Source: an uncultured Desulfomonile sp.
GTDB taxonomy: Bacteria > Desulfobacterota > Desulfomonilia > Desulfomonilales > Desulfomonilaceae
Assembly (NCBI GenBank): GCA_903853735.1
Contig: CAINUH010000333.1
Coordinates: forward strand, 1-8,142
DNA: 8,142 nt
Direction: 5' to 3'
In this document: positions 1 through 6,350 of the stretch, in pieces
How positions within the stretch are numbered: position 1 is the first letter of the stretch
Layout: each line of letters begins with the position of its first letter
Position numbers and translations under genes: made by a program
Notes under the pieces: model-generated
Databases searched by the model: none
Seen by the model: the letters and a program-made list of their open reading frames with translations, nothing else
What the model was told of the DNA's origin: nothing

Positions 1-7
1 AAAGATT

Positions 8-295
8 ATGCAGTGTATAACATTGAAGAATGGATTGGAGTGCGTATTCATGACTAAGAAAGGGTGCAATTTCAACGGCGGCCGTTGCCATCCGGTCGTC
101 GGAACCTGCGAAGGCTGCTCCCGGACAGTGACCTCTTCGGAAGGCACATTCTGCGCCGTAGCTCCGAATCCCCCCACAAAATGGGCCCGAGGCGACTGCA
201 ATTTTGCTACCCATCTCGAACGCAAAACCGTCGAACAGGCACAAAAACTCAATCCGCTCAAGGCATCAAAACGGGCCGCAGCTTCGAAGAAGTAA
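8..295 (+). CDS. PxxKW family cysteine-rich protein
   Basis: A 95-residue protein with eight cysteines (residues 3, 12, 20, 27, 34, 37, 49, 64) and a P-P-T-K-W pentapeptide at 55-59, which fits the small PxxKW cysteine-rich family that I associate with Desulfobacterota. The N-terminal block with FMTKKGC and FNGG (about 14-25) and the basic C-terminal tail with LNPLKASKR (81-89) also match my memory of the family. There is no signal peptide or membrane segment, so it is probably cytoplasmic. The spaced Cys pattern, including C-x2-C at 34-37, suggests metal binding, but this is inference and no function is established. The ATG at 8 is the likely start because the family begins just before its first Cys. 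Only seven bases precede it, so the ribosome-binding site lies outside or is invisible, and an in-frame extension upstream cannot be excluded. It converges on hslU. Confidence 0.85.
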   Translation: MQCITLKNGLECVFMTKKGCNFNGGRCHPVVGTCEGCSRTVTSSEGTFCAVAPNPPTKWARGDCNFATHLERKTVEQAQKLNPLKASKRAAASKK

Positions 296-305
296 TAGGT
301 CTCTG

Positions 306-331
306 TCCGGAAGGGATCATACCCTTCCGGA
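306..331. terminator. Perfect 10-bp hairpin between convergent genes
   Basis: The arms TCCGGAAGGG (306-315) and CCCTTCCGGA (322-331) pair perfectly around a six-base loop. The hairpin starts 11 bases after the stop codon of the PxxKW gene and lies downstream of hslU on the other strand. Its place suggests transcription termination or mRNA 3'-end protection for both converging transcripts. Neither strand has a clear T-run after the stem, so it is not a textbook intrinsic terminator. Confidence 0.55.
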
Positions 332-403
332 GAAACAAGCCCGTATGAGTTTCCACAAACCCCCGGACTTGGAAGCTTGCGGCGAACAGCGTCCATCCTA
401 AAG

Positions 404-1771
404 CTAAAGAATGTAACGGCTTAGGTCATCGCTTTTAACGATATCACGCAGCCTATCCCGAACCATTTCAGGAGTCACGGTCACTGTTATTCCGAACATG
501 TCAGGTGCCTCAAATGAGATTTCCTCCAAGAGTTTTTCCATTATAGTGTGGAGACGGCGCGCACCGATGTTTTCCGCGCGGTCATTAACTTCCTCCGCCA
601 AAGCAGCAATCTCGTGAATGGCCTCTTCTTGAAATTCCAGAGTCACTCCTTCGGTCTTCAGTAATTCTTCGTATTGAATGACCAGAGCGTTTTTGGGTTC
701 GGTGAGAATGCGCACGAAATCGTCTCGTGTAAGGGGTGACAATTCAGCTCTGAGAGGAAACCGGCCCTGAATTTCCGGAATGAGGTCGGAAGGCTTCGAG
801 ACGTGGAACGCGCCTGCTGCGATGAAGAGTATGTGGTCAGTTTTTATAACGCCGTGCTTCGTATTGACGGTGCTTCCCTCTATAATTGGCAGCAAGTCTC
901 TCTGAACGCCTTCACGGGAAACGTCCGGCCCATGTTGAAGCGAACGACTCCCCGCTATCTTGTCCAACTCATCGATAAAAACGATACCCGTTTGCTCGAC
1001 CCTCTCCTTGGCGTTTTTGGACACTTTGTCCGTGTCGATAAGTCTGTTGAGTTCCTCTTGGAGCAGGATCTGTAGAGCCTCCGGGACCTTTACGCGGCGG
1101 CGCTTGATCTTGCCTGGGAAAATGTTGGAGAACATGTCCTTGAGGTTGATATCCATTTCTTCCATTCCCCCGGGGGAAAAGACTTCCACCACCGGCATGG
1201 CGCTTGTTTGGGTTTCAATCTCAACCTCACGGTCGTTGAGTCTCCCGTTTCGAAGCATTTTCTTAAATTTTTCTCGCGTACGTTGGGCTACCTCTATTTC
1301 ATCACTCAACTCTTGCTGGGGGGAGAGTTGATTCCTGCGGATTTTGCGGGGTGATCGCACGGGGAGCAGTATGTCCAGAAGTCTTGCCTCCGCCATTTCC
1401 TCAGCCTTGGGACGAAGCGTCTCGTATTCCTCCTCCTTGACCAATGTAATCCCTATTTCGAGTAGATCTCTGATCATGGATTCGACGTCACGGCCCACAT
1501 AACCTACTTCTGTGAACTTGGAGGCTTCCACTTTGAGGAAGGGCGACTGGGCCAGTTTAGCTAGTCTTCTGGCGATCTCCGTCTTTCCAACGCCGGTCGG
1601 GCCTATCATAATGATATTCTTAGGAGCAATTTCATCCCTAAGCTCATCAGGGACCTGCCTGCGCCGCCATCGGTTTCTCAGAGCAATCGCCACCATCTTT
1701 TTGGCTATGCTTTGACCGACAATGTATTTGTCCAGCTCTGCAACTATTTTTCTGGGTGTAAAAGTTTCCAT
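404..1771 (-). CDS. hslU: HslU, ATPase/unfoldase subunit of the HslVU protease
   Basis: This AAA+ (Clp/Hsp100) ATPase forms a hexameric ring that unfolds substrates and feeds them into the HslV peptidase chamber in the cytoplasm. From the ATG at 1771 it has 455 residues, normal for the family. Visible motifs: the N-terminal [16 protein letters not shown] block, Walker A GPTGVGKT (57-64), the GYVG pore loop (90-93), an inserted charged I-domain (about residues 110-230), Walker B with FIDE (about 266-269), the arginine-finger segment GRFPLR (about 335-340) and sensor 2 GARRLH (about 402-407). The C-terminus SRYIL is the tail that HslU inserts into HslV to activate it. An in-frame ATG at 1864 would add 31 residues that do not resemble HslU and has no nearby Shine-Dalgarno, whereas the start at 1771 has GAGG close upstream. 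It lies 123 bases after hslV and is the last gene of the minus-strand cluster. Confidence 0.97.
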   Translation of the reverse strand: METFTPRKIVAELDKYIVGQSIAKKMVAIALRNRWRRRQVPDELRDEIAPKNIIMIGPTGVGKTEIARRLAKLAQSPFLKVEASKFTEVGYVGRDVESMIRDLLEIGITLVKEEEYETLRPKAEEMAEARLLDILLPVRSPRKIRRNQLSPQQELSDEIEVAQRTREKFKKMLRNGRLNDREVEIETQTSAMPVVEVFSPGGMEEMDINLKDMFSNIFPGKIKRRRVKVPEALQILLQEELNRLIDTDKVSKNAKERVEQTGIVFIDELDKIAGSRSLQHGPDVSREGVQRDLLPIIEGSTVNTKHGVIKTDHILFIAAGAFHVSKPSDLIPEIQGRFPLRAELSPLTRDDFVRILTEPKNALVIQYEELLKTEGVTLEFQEEAIHEIAALAEEVNDRAENIGARRLHTIMEKLLEEISFEAPDMFGITVTVTPEMVRDRLRDIVKSDDLSRYIL

Positions 1772-1894
1772 AAGACCTCGGATACAAGACCTGTCACAAG
1801 GACAACAAGTTGATGCGGCCTGTGCCGGCACAAGCGCCATGTTTGGAAGCTGCGGCCTGAACATTAAGTCAAATCAGAGCCTGCTCTCCCCAGC

Positions 1895-2443
1895 CTAGTC
1901 AACAAGTTCTTCCATGACAAGCTTGTCATTTGTGTAAACACAGATTTCCGCAGCGATTGACATCGCTATCCGAGCCACTTCGGCCGCTTTCATATCTGTG
2001 TGCTGCAAGAGGGCCCTAGCCGCTGCCAGGGCATAATTCCCGCCGGAGCCTATCGCGATGATTCCATGATCAGGTTCCACCACGTCCCCCGTTCCCGATA
2101 CAAGCAGGGTCTTGTCGGAATCCGCCACTATAAGCAAGGCCTCTAATCTTCTCAACATGCGGTCTGTACGCCAGTCCTTAGCCAGTTCTACCGCAGCCCG
2201 AGTAAGATTATTGGAATACTTCTCAAGTACCTGCTCGAATTTCTCCAGTAATGTCAAGGCATCAGCCGTAGAACCAGCAAAGCCGGCAAGTACATTGTTA
2301 TCTTTCCCGAGACGCCTGACCTTTCGAGCAGAATGTTTCACAATGGCATCACCCAGTGATACCTGACCGTCTCCGGCAATAACCACATTGGTTCCACGGC
2401 GGACGCAAAGGACAGTCGTGGAGCGAGTTTTTCTCTTACTCAT
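1895..2443 (-). CDS. hslV: HslV, threonine peptidase subunit of the HslVU protease
   Basis: This proteasome-beta-like N-terminal nucleophile hydrolase forms a double hexamer that degrades proteins delivered by HslU. From the ATG at 2443 it has 182 residues. The [10 protein letters not shown] segment carries the catalytic threonine at residue 9, and the conserved active-site lysine (in ARKVRRL) is 32 residues further on, the same spacing as Thr1 to Lys33 in E. coli Hsl[32 protein letters not shown] and CVYTND are also present. Eight residues precede the threonine, so a short propeptide must be removed, as in other HslV proteins that do not begin Met-Thr. A longer reading from a TTG at 2470 is possible but has no Shine-Dalgarno; the ATG has only a weak GGAT upstream. 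It sits 81 bases after xerC and 123 before hslU. Confidence 0.96.
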   Translation of the reverse strand: MSKRKTRSTTVLCVRRGTNVVIAGDGQVSLGDAIVKHSARKVRRLGKDNNVLAGFAGSTADALTLLEKFEQVLEKYSNNLTRAAVELAKDWRTDRMLRRLEALLIVADSDKTLLVSGTGDVVEPDHGIIAIGSGGNYALAAARALLQHTDMKAAEVARIAMSIAAEICVYTNDKLVMEELVD

Positions 2444-2524
2444 GAAATCATCCAATTCAACACCATCCAAAACTGATTAGAAACGTGTTATCGCATTCCG
2501 AGTGCCGTCGCGTTATCACAGTTG

Positions 2525-3451
2525 TCATTTTGAATCCTTCTTAGAAGCGCCACTTCTCGGATGCGACCTGTCATAAACCTCCATGAGCCTTCCAAGGTCA
2601 ACTTTGGTATATCGCTGCGTCGTGGAAAGGCTTGAGTGGCCGAGCAATTCCTGAATGGATCTCAGGTCTGCGCCGCCTTGAAGCATATGAGTGGCAAACG
2701 AATGCCGAAAGGCATGGGGCGAGGCATCACGAGTAAGGCCAGCCTTATCCAGACATGTCTTAAGTATGCGTCGTACGCTTCGCGAAGACAACCTCCCCCC
2801 TCGGTGATTAAGAAACAACGCCGGTTCTCTGTGGCTGAGCTTGGTTTTTAACTCGATTGCCGCACGAACGGGCATATAACTTGTCAATGCACTTGCTGCC
2901 TTACTCCCAACGGGTACGTATCTTTCTTTATTTCCCTTTCCGATTACTCTGACCCACCCGTTATTCAAATCTACGTCCTGGACTTCGAGAGATGTCAACT
3001 CTCCGACCCGAAGTCCTGAGGAGTAAAGAAGCTCAAACATCGCTATATCTCGCTCTTCCGATTCCTTAATACGTGAGAAAAAACGATCGACCTCATCGAC
3101 GCCGAGGGCTCTGGGCAACGGATGATCACGTTTAGGGGCTCTGATGTTCGCCGTAGGGTTAACCCGGACAGTACCGTCTCGGACAAGAAATGTGAAGAAT
3201 GTTCTCAGGGCCGCCAGTTTGCGTCCTATTGATTCTTTCTTGACACGGCCGAATCGGTTCGCCACGAACCCCCTGATTTCACGCGGTGTGATTTGTTCCA
3301 CGCTCTTCAGTCCTATAGCCTCTACCTCGATTGAAAGATAGCGCTGAAAATCTCTTAGGTCCGCTTCGTAGCCGCGGACAGTCTCCTTTGAGCGGACCTT
3401 TTCGATCTCAAGATGTATTTTGAAAAGTGTTACGGCTTCCTGGAAATTCAA
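2525..3451 (-). CDS. xerC: XerC-type tyrosine recombinase
   Basis: This is a 308-residue site-specific recombinase, close to the usual 300 of XerC/XerD, which resolve chromosome dimers at dif by cutting and rejoining DNA through a catalytic tyrosine. The N-terminal SAM-like core-binding domain covers about 1-92 and the catalytic domain about 112-295. All catalytic residues are visible: Arg148 (SSGLRVGEL), Lys172 (GKGNKER), His246 and Arg249 (PHAFRHSF), His272 (LLGHSS) and nucleophile Tyr281 (TQRYTKV). The start is TTG at 3451, supported by GAGGAG five bases upstream; no ATG codon is available near the N-terminus. The Shine-Dalgarno overlaps the stop codon of the upstream TPR gene, pointing to coupled translation. 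Position next to hslVU is the classic arrangement known from B. subtilis codV-clpQ-clpY. XerC rather than XerD is inferred from this context. Confidence 0.93.
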   Translation of the reverse strand: MNFQEAVTLFKIHLEIEKVRSKETVRGYEADLRDFQRYLSIEVEAIGLKSVEQITPREIRGFVANRFGRVKKESIGRKLAALRTFFTFLVRDGTVRVNPTANIRAPKRDHPLPRALGVDEVDRFFSRIKESEERDIAMFELLYSSGLRVGELTSLEVQDVDLNNGWVRVIGKGNKERYVPVGSKAASALTSYMPVRAAIELKTKLSHREPALFLNHRGGRLSSRSVRRILKTCLDKAGLTRDASPHAFRHSFATHMLQGGADLRSIQELLGHSSLSTTQRYTKVDLGRLMEVYDRSHPRSGASKKDSK

Positions 3452-3456
3452 GAAAA

Positions 3457-3462
3457 CTCCTC
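3457..3462 (-). promoter_or_regulatory. xerC ribosome-binding site overlapping the TPR stop codon
   Basis: On the minus strand GAGGAG lies five bases before the xerC TTG start, and its first two bases are the last two of the TPR gene's TGA stop (3461-3463). This decides the non-ATG start and suggests that ribosomes finishing the TPR gene re-initiate on xerC. Confidence 0.75.
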
Positions 3463-4777
3463 AGGGCGTCTTATGGTCTGGTCTGGAGTGGCTTGCCTCA
3501 TCTTCCCTCAGGGGTTCCGCACCGGTTGATTCAAGATCGTGTAGTTCTGGAATTGGTGAGGATGATTGGTCACCCGCCCCATCGCCTTTACGGTTAACCA
3601 GCGACACCTTTTCCGAAATCCCGGCTCTGAGTTTTTCATCAGTGGCGAGCTTGAGAGCGCTGTTGTAGTCGGAGAGGGCCTCTTTGTTCCGGCCCTTCGA
3701 TGTGTAGATCAGTGCTCTGTTTTCAAAAAAAGTCGAGTTTGTCGGATCCACTGAAATAGCCTTGGAGTAATCTTTCAGCGCCCTTTCGAGGTTATTCTGT
3801 TCGTGGTAAACCAGCCCACGGTTATTGTAACATATAGCGTCCAGAGGATTTAGTTCGACAGCTCGATTGTAATCCGCCAAGGCCTGTTCAGGCTGTTTGA
3901 GTTTATAACAGGCGTCTCCTCTCACCCGGTAAATCTCTGCATTTCCAGAGTCCTTTTCAATTGCTGCGCTGAAATCTTCAATAGCTTTCTTATATTGCCC
4001 CATCCTGTGGTACGTCAGACCCCTGTCCCTCAATGCCTGAATCATGGTATTGTCAACCTTCAAGGCTCGAGTCCACAACTCTATGGCCTGTTTTTCCCTG
4101 CCGAGTCGGTAGTTTTCCATGCCTTCTGTGTAAAGGTCTTCAGCTCGTTTTTTTCTTAGATTCTCTATCCGGGCCTCGAGTTCCTTGACATCGCTTCTGT
4201 TGGCTGTAAGTTCAATGACTTTGACGTATGATTCCAGCGCCTTTTCATAATCACTGCGCTTTTCGTAAACTGAACCAAGCGTCCTGTAGGCCAAGGAATT
4301 TTTCTTGTTCAACGCAATGGCCTGTCGCAGGTCCCTGATTGCCTCATCAAGATTTCCCTTCTCGCTGCGAACCAGGCCGAGTGTTGTGTAAAGGGCACTG
4401 TCTCGTTTGCCATGTTTTATGGCAGCGTTGAGATCGATGAGACTGCCATCCAGATCACCGGTCTTGTAACGAGCGACTCCGCGATTGGCTAAAGCGAAAG
4501 CGTAGTCAGGCTTAATTTCAAGGGCTCGATCATAATCTTCCAACGCCTTTTGAAACATTCCTTTACGCTTGAGGGCTACCCCTCTATTATTGTAGGCAAG
4601 ATGGTCTCTTGGATCCAGCCGGAGCGCCCGAGTAAAAAGCTCCACTGCATCGTCAAGTCTGTCTTGTTTCAAGGCTTCGACAGCCTCATTGTACAGGTCA
4701 ACCGCGTCTTCCTGGCAGAGGCCCTGGAGCGGCAAAAGGGTCCCCAAAACAACCAAACAAATCAATAAGTTGATCAT
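3461..4777 (-). CDS. Exported protein with ten tetratricopeptide repeats
   Basis: A 438-residue protein with a hydrophobic N-terminus (about 2-20) that reads as a signal peptide; there is no proper lipobox, so a periplasmic or envelope-associated location is likely, though retention by an uncleaved anchor is possible. The rest is almost entirely TPR helices at an exact 34-residue spacing: five repeats at about 24-193, a charged linker at 194-211 rich in Lys/Arg/Glu, then five more at about 212-381. Most repeats carry the A-Y-N-N-R-G, A-[IL]-x-D-[YF] and A-[IL]-x-[IL]-[DN]-P signatures. The tail (382-438) is hydrophilic and probably disordered. TPR arrays bind other proteins; no enzyme domain is present and the partner is unknown. 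The ATG has an AAGGA about 11 bases upstream, a slightly long spacing. It is the first gene of the minus-strand cluster and ends 9 bases before xerC. Confidence 0.88.
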   Translation of the reverse strand: MINLLICLVVLGTLLPLQGLCQEDAVDLYNEAVEALKQDRLDDAVELFTRALRLDPRDHLAYNNRGVALKRKGMFQKALEDYDRALEIKPDYAFALANRGVARYKTGDLDGSLIDLNAAIKHGKRDSALYTTLGLVRSEKGNLDEAIRDLRQAIALNKKNSLAYRTLGSVYEKRSDYEKALESYVKVIELTANRSDVKELEARIENLRKKRAEDLYTEGMENYRLGREKQAIELWTRALKVDNTMIQALRDRGLTYHRMGQYKKAIEDFSAAIEKDSGNAEIYRVRGDACYKLKQPEQALADYNRAVELNPLDAICYNNRGLVYHEQNNLERALKDYSKAISVDPTNSTFFENRALIYTSKGRNKEALSDYNSALKLATDEKLRAGISEKVSLVNRKGDGAGDQSSSPIPELHDLESTGAEPLREDEASHSRPDHKTP

Positions 4778-4877
4778 CTGCCGTCGCGTCCTTTCAGGCT
4801 CCGTCTAATCCCCCCAACTTCTAACACAAATTACGTTACTACGTCACCCCATGATCCCCAAGAGCAGCAAAAAAAAC

Positions 4878-4899
4878 AGCAAATGTTTTCAAATTTGCT
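4878..4899. repeat. AT-rich 7-bp inverted repeat, possible operator or weak terminator
   Basis: AGCAAAT (4878-4884) and ATTTGCT (4893-4899) flank an eight-base centre. Read on the minus strand, the hairpin is followed by G and a run of eight T, so it resembles a weak intrinsic terminator or attenuator about 100 bases before the TPR start. It could equally be a protein-binding palindrome. Only the symmetry and the T-run are seen; the role is inferred. Confidence 0.35.
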
Positions 4900-4951
4900 A
4901 AATAAAATAAAGATAGTAGTGTTCTCAAATTAATTACTACGCATGCTTTAA

Positions 4952-4965
4952 ATCTAACATTAGAT
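4952..4965. repeat. 14-bp palindrome in the divergent promoter region
   Basis: ATCTAA and TTAGAT are separated by CA, giving a nearly perfect 14-base palindrome about 17 bases upstream of the TTGACA hexamer at 4982. Size and position suit a regulator-binding site for the Cys/Pro-rich gene, but no regulator is identified. Confidence 0.3.
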
Positions 4966-4981
4966 AATCAAATCTTTTTAC

Positions 4982-5010
4982 TTGACAGCAAAAAAACACC
5001 GTGTTAAAGG
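4982..5010 (+). promoter_or_regulatory. Possible sigma-70-type promoter of the Cys/Pro-rich gene
   Basis: A perfect -35 hexamer TTGACA (4982-4987) is followed after 17 bases by TAAAGG (5005-5010), a poor -10. A better -10-like TATTAT occurs at 5077-5082 but has no good -35 at the right distance. The promoter call is therefore tentative. Confidence 0.3.
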
Positions 5011-5097
5011 CCCATTTCAGCTAAGCCCTACAAGGGGCTAAATTCAGTGTCCTTAGCTTGAGTATACGCCCTCAAGTATTATTTGAAGGATCTGAAC

Positions 5098-5105
5098 AAA
5101 GGAGG
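5098..5105 (+). promoter_or_regulatory. Strong Shine-Dalgarno of the Cys/Pro-rich gene
   Basis: AAAGGAGG lies seven bases before the ATG at 5113, a near-ideal ribosome-binding site that fixes the start and supports this unusual frame as a real, efficiently translated gene. Confidence 0.8.
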
Positions 5106-5112
5106 ATGAGGT

Positions 5113-5778
5113 ATGGTGATACGATTCGCAGTCGTTCTTTTTTTATGCACACTATTTTGTATTCCTAATCTTACATCTTCATTGGCCACGGCAGGTGGTC
5201 CCCCCGTCCCGTCCCCTGCGCCGTCATATCAATGTGCTCCGCAAGCATACCCGGTTCCAAACTGCGGGCCTGCGCCGCTTGGCTTTTGCAGCGGCATTCT
5301 CAGGGCATGTTCCGGAATCTGTGGCACTGTTCTGGGGTGTCCCTCAACAATCGCGGGCATGATACTGGACACTCCGCCCCCTGTGTTTCCCAGACGGAGA
5401 TGGTTCCCGCCGGCGTGCGGCCCTGTAATGTGCGCTCCCAGAATGTGCCCCGTTCCTGTTTGCATGCCCGCGCCCTGTCCGCCGCCTCCCCTGAGACGAA
5501 TAACGAAAACTAAGCCGATCGCAGCGGCAGCTCCGCCCCCCCCAGTTTGTTACGCTCCTCCTGTTTGTCCTGTGGGTCCAATTCCATGTCGGCCGCGGAT
5601 GCAAGCCTGTGGCCCACGCCATCCGGCGATAGGTCCTGGTTGTGTAGCCCTTTGTGCAACAATTCTCGAGATGCCGTTGAGGCTCTGCTCGGGCATGCTC
5701 AGCATTCAGGACGGCCCGCTTGGTCCGCTGGCAGGCACTTTCGAGGCCACCATGACCACGTTTGGTCAGTACTGGTAA
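5113..5778 (+). CDS. Secreted cysteine- and proline-rich protein of unknown function
   Basis: I do not recognise a family. The 221-residue product starts with a clear signal peptide: Arg4, a hydrophobic core (5-17) and a probable cleavage after ATA (25-27). The mature part of about 194 residues has 18 cysteines. Its layout is: a Pro-rich stretch (30-56); a Cys-containing hydrophobic segment with C-S-G-I-L (59-85); five pentapeptides with Cys exactly every five residues (102, 107, 112, 117, 122); a basic and Ala/Pro linker (127-145); further Cys/Pro sequence (146-177); and a second segment containing C-S-G-M-L (181-206). Exported location suggests disulphides or metal binding in the envelope; this is inference. 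Support for a real gene is the strong Shine-Dalgarno and the coherent signal peptide. Other open frames overlap here because of GC-rich composition but lack these features. It is divergent from the TPR operon and appears to be transcribed alone. Confidence 0.8.
   Translation: MVIRFAVVLFLCTLFCIPNLTSSLATAGGPPVPSPAPSYQCAPQAYPVPNCGPAPLGFCSGILRACSGICGTVLGCPSTIAGMILDTPPPVFPRRRWFPPACGPVMCAPRMCPVPVCMPAPCPPPPLRRITKTKPIAAAAPPPPVCYAPPVCPVGPIPCRPRMQACGPRHPAIGPGCVALCATILEMPLRLCSGMLSIQDGPLGPLAGTFEATMTTFGQYW
5416..5490 (+). repeat. Five tandem Cys pentapeptide units inside the secreted protein
   Basis: Residues 102-126 read as CGPVM, CAPRM, CPVPV, CMPAP and CPPPP. Cys opens every unit, and Pro is the third residue in four of the five. 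The DNA copies have diverged, so the periodicity is kept at protein level rather than being a fresh DNA duplication. Confidence 0.7.
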
Positions 5779-6033
5779 GGAGTTGTTTTCCCGGTAGAGT
5801 TGGTTCCGATTTGCCCAAAAAACCAATCGAGTTCTACGGTTCTTAGGTGAATCCAGCCCTGTGCGGAGACCAATTCATTACTAATAACAGTATGGATGCC
5901 TTCCAACGGCTGGATCATGCCAGTGAGAAATGTTTAAGAGGGATTAGTTTTATGACCAACACTTGTTGCAATAAGCCAATCTCGACTGGTCAGTCCCTCC
6001 AGCAGTTATCCATATAGAATTCACGAACCGCAT

Positions 6034-6070
6034 CAGGGGCTTGTTGCCCTGTTTAGAAAAGATGCCCCTG
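6034..6070. repeat. 7-bp GC-rich inverted repeat
   Basis: CAGGGGC (6034-6040) pairs with GCCCCTG (6064-6070). A nearby GCCCTG (6046-6051) can compete for the first arm, so two alternative hairpins are possible. Function unknown; it lies upstream of the RAYT relic. Confidence 0.4.
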
Positions 6071-6080
6071 TTGCCAACCA

Positions 6081-6108
6081 AAGAGTGGAAAAAGTGGGGT
6101 CCACTCTT
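6081..6108. repeat. 8-bp inverted repeat
   Basis: AAGAGTGG (6081-6088) and CCACTCTT (6101-6108) form a perfect 8-bp stem with a 12-base loop. An alternative stem, AGTGG/CCACT (6093-6097, 6101-6105), uses the same right arm. Together with its neighbours it suggests a folded RNA or a mobile-element palindrome; neither is proven. Confidence 0.45.
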
Positions 6109-6141
6109 CTTCCAAAAAACCACTATTCCTCCTAATTTACA

Positions 6142-6168
6142 GGGACGGCCAACCGTCCCCTTTTTTTT
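6142..6168 (+). terminator. Intrinsic terminator
   Basis: GGGACGG (6142-6148) and CCGTCCC (6153-6159) form a 7-bp GC-rich stem with a CCAA loop, followed by C and eight T (6161-6168). This is a textbook rho-independent terminator on the plus strand. It would end the transcript of the Cys/Pro-rich gene, whose stop is about 360 bases upstream, and insulate the genes that follow. It could also be a palindrome connected with the RAYT relic just downstream. Confidence 0.75.
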
Positions 6169-6350
6169 ACATGTTGAGGACTGAAACTGAGCTAAACGTA
6201 CGTCTTGCGCAGGACGTTGTCCGTGGTATGCTTCTCATGAGAGAGTGTATTGCGGATGAGGCTTTTTGTCACATTGGCGATGGGAATGAACACCGAGCCC
6301 CTTCCGAAGCGCCGAGGGCAAGAAAGTCGGTCAGTTCTACACACGCCTGG

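Larger units (their letters stand above)
4778..5112. other. AT-rich divergent intergenic region
   Basis: This 335-base gap separates the TPR gene (leftward) from the Cys/Pro-rich gene (rightward), so it should hold promoters for both. The stretch 4868-4990 is very AT-rich compared with the genes on either side. Small palindromes in it are AGCAAAT/ATTTGCT (4878-4884 and 4893-4899), ATCTAA-CA-TTAGAT (4952-4965), GCATGC (4941-4946), a weak AGCCC/GGGCT hairpin (5024-5039) and CTTGAG/CTCAAG (5057-5062 and 5071-5076). I see no coding frame or recognisable RNA gene in it. I found no convincing minus-strand promoter; TTGAGA on the minus strand (about 4922-4927) has no good -10 partner. Confidence 0.6.
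5779..6141. other. Non-coding gap with inverted repeats
   Basis: I find no convincing gene or known RNA in this stretch. It holds several inverted repeats: TTGGTT/AACCAA (5800-5805, 5821-5826), TGACCA/TGGTCA (5953-5958, 5987-5992), CAGGGGC/GCCCCTG (6034-6040, 6064-6070) and AAGAGTGG/CCACTCTT (6081-6088, 6101-6108). A short open frame at 5952-6017 could encode 21 residues starting MTNTCC, with a poorly spaced GAGG upstream; I do not call it a gene. The gap may contain the long 3' untranslated region of the Cys/Pro-rich gene, or debris linked to the transposase relic that follows. Confidence 0.5.

Noticed and set aside
803..1715. Open frames on the plus strand opposite hslU (803-1075, 960-1331, 1512-1715)
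   Set aside because: They are shadows of the strongly conserved hslU frame and show no domain or ribosome-binding site of their own.
2464..2470. TTG at 2470 as the hslV start (nine extra residues)
   Set aside because: No Shine-Dalgarno precedes it, and HslV proteins do not need a longer leader before the catalytic threonine. The ATG at 2443 is preferred.
2485..2519. Near-direct repeat GTGTTATCGC (2485-2494) and GCGTTATCAC (2510-2519) between xerC and hslV
   Set aside because: Only 8 of 10 positions match, and there are just two copies. It does not resemble a dif site, so it is most likely chance.
4778..5112. Sigma-54 (-24/-12) promoter that the window's own regulator might act on
   Set aside because: I saw no GG-N10-GC element with the usual TGGC and TTGC boxes in this gap.
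5229..5826. Overlapping open frames on both strands across the Cys/Pro-rich gene (for example minus 5344-5826 and plus 5232-5513)
   Set aside because: They have no signal peptide, no recognisable domain and no good ribosome-binding site. They are explained by the GC-rich codon use of the frame at 5113-5778.
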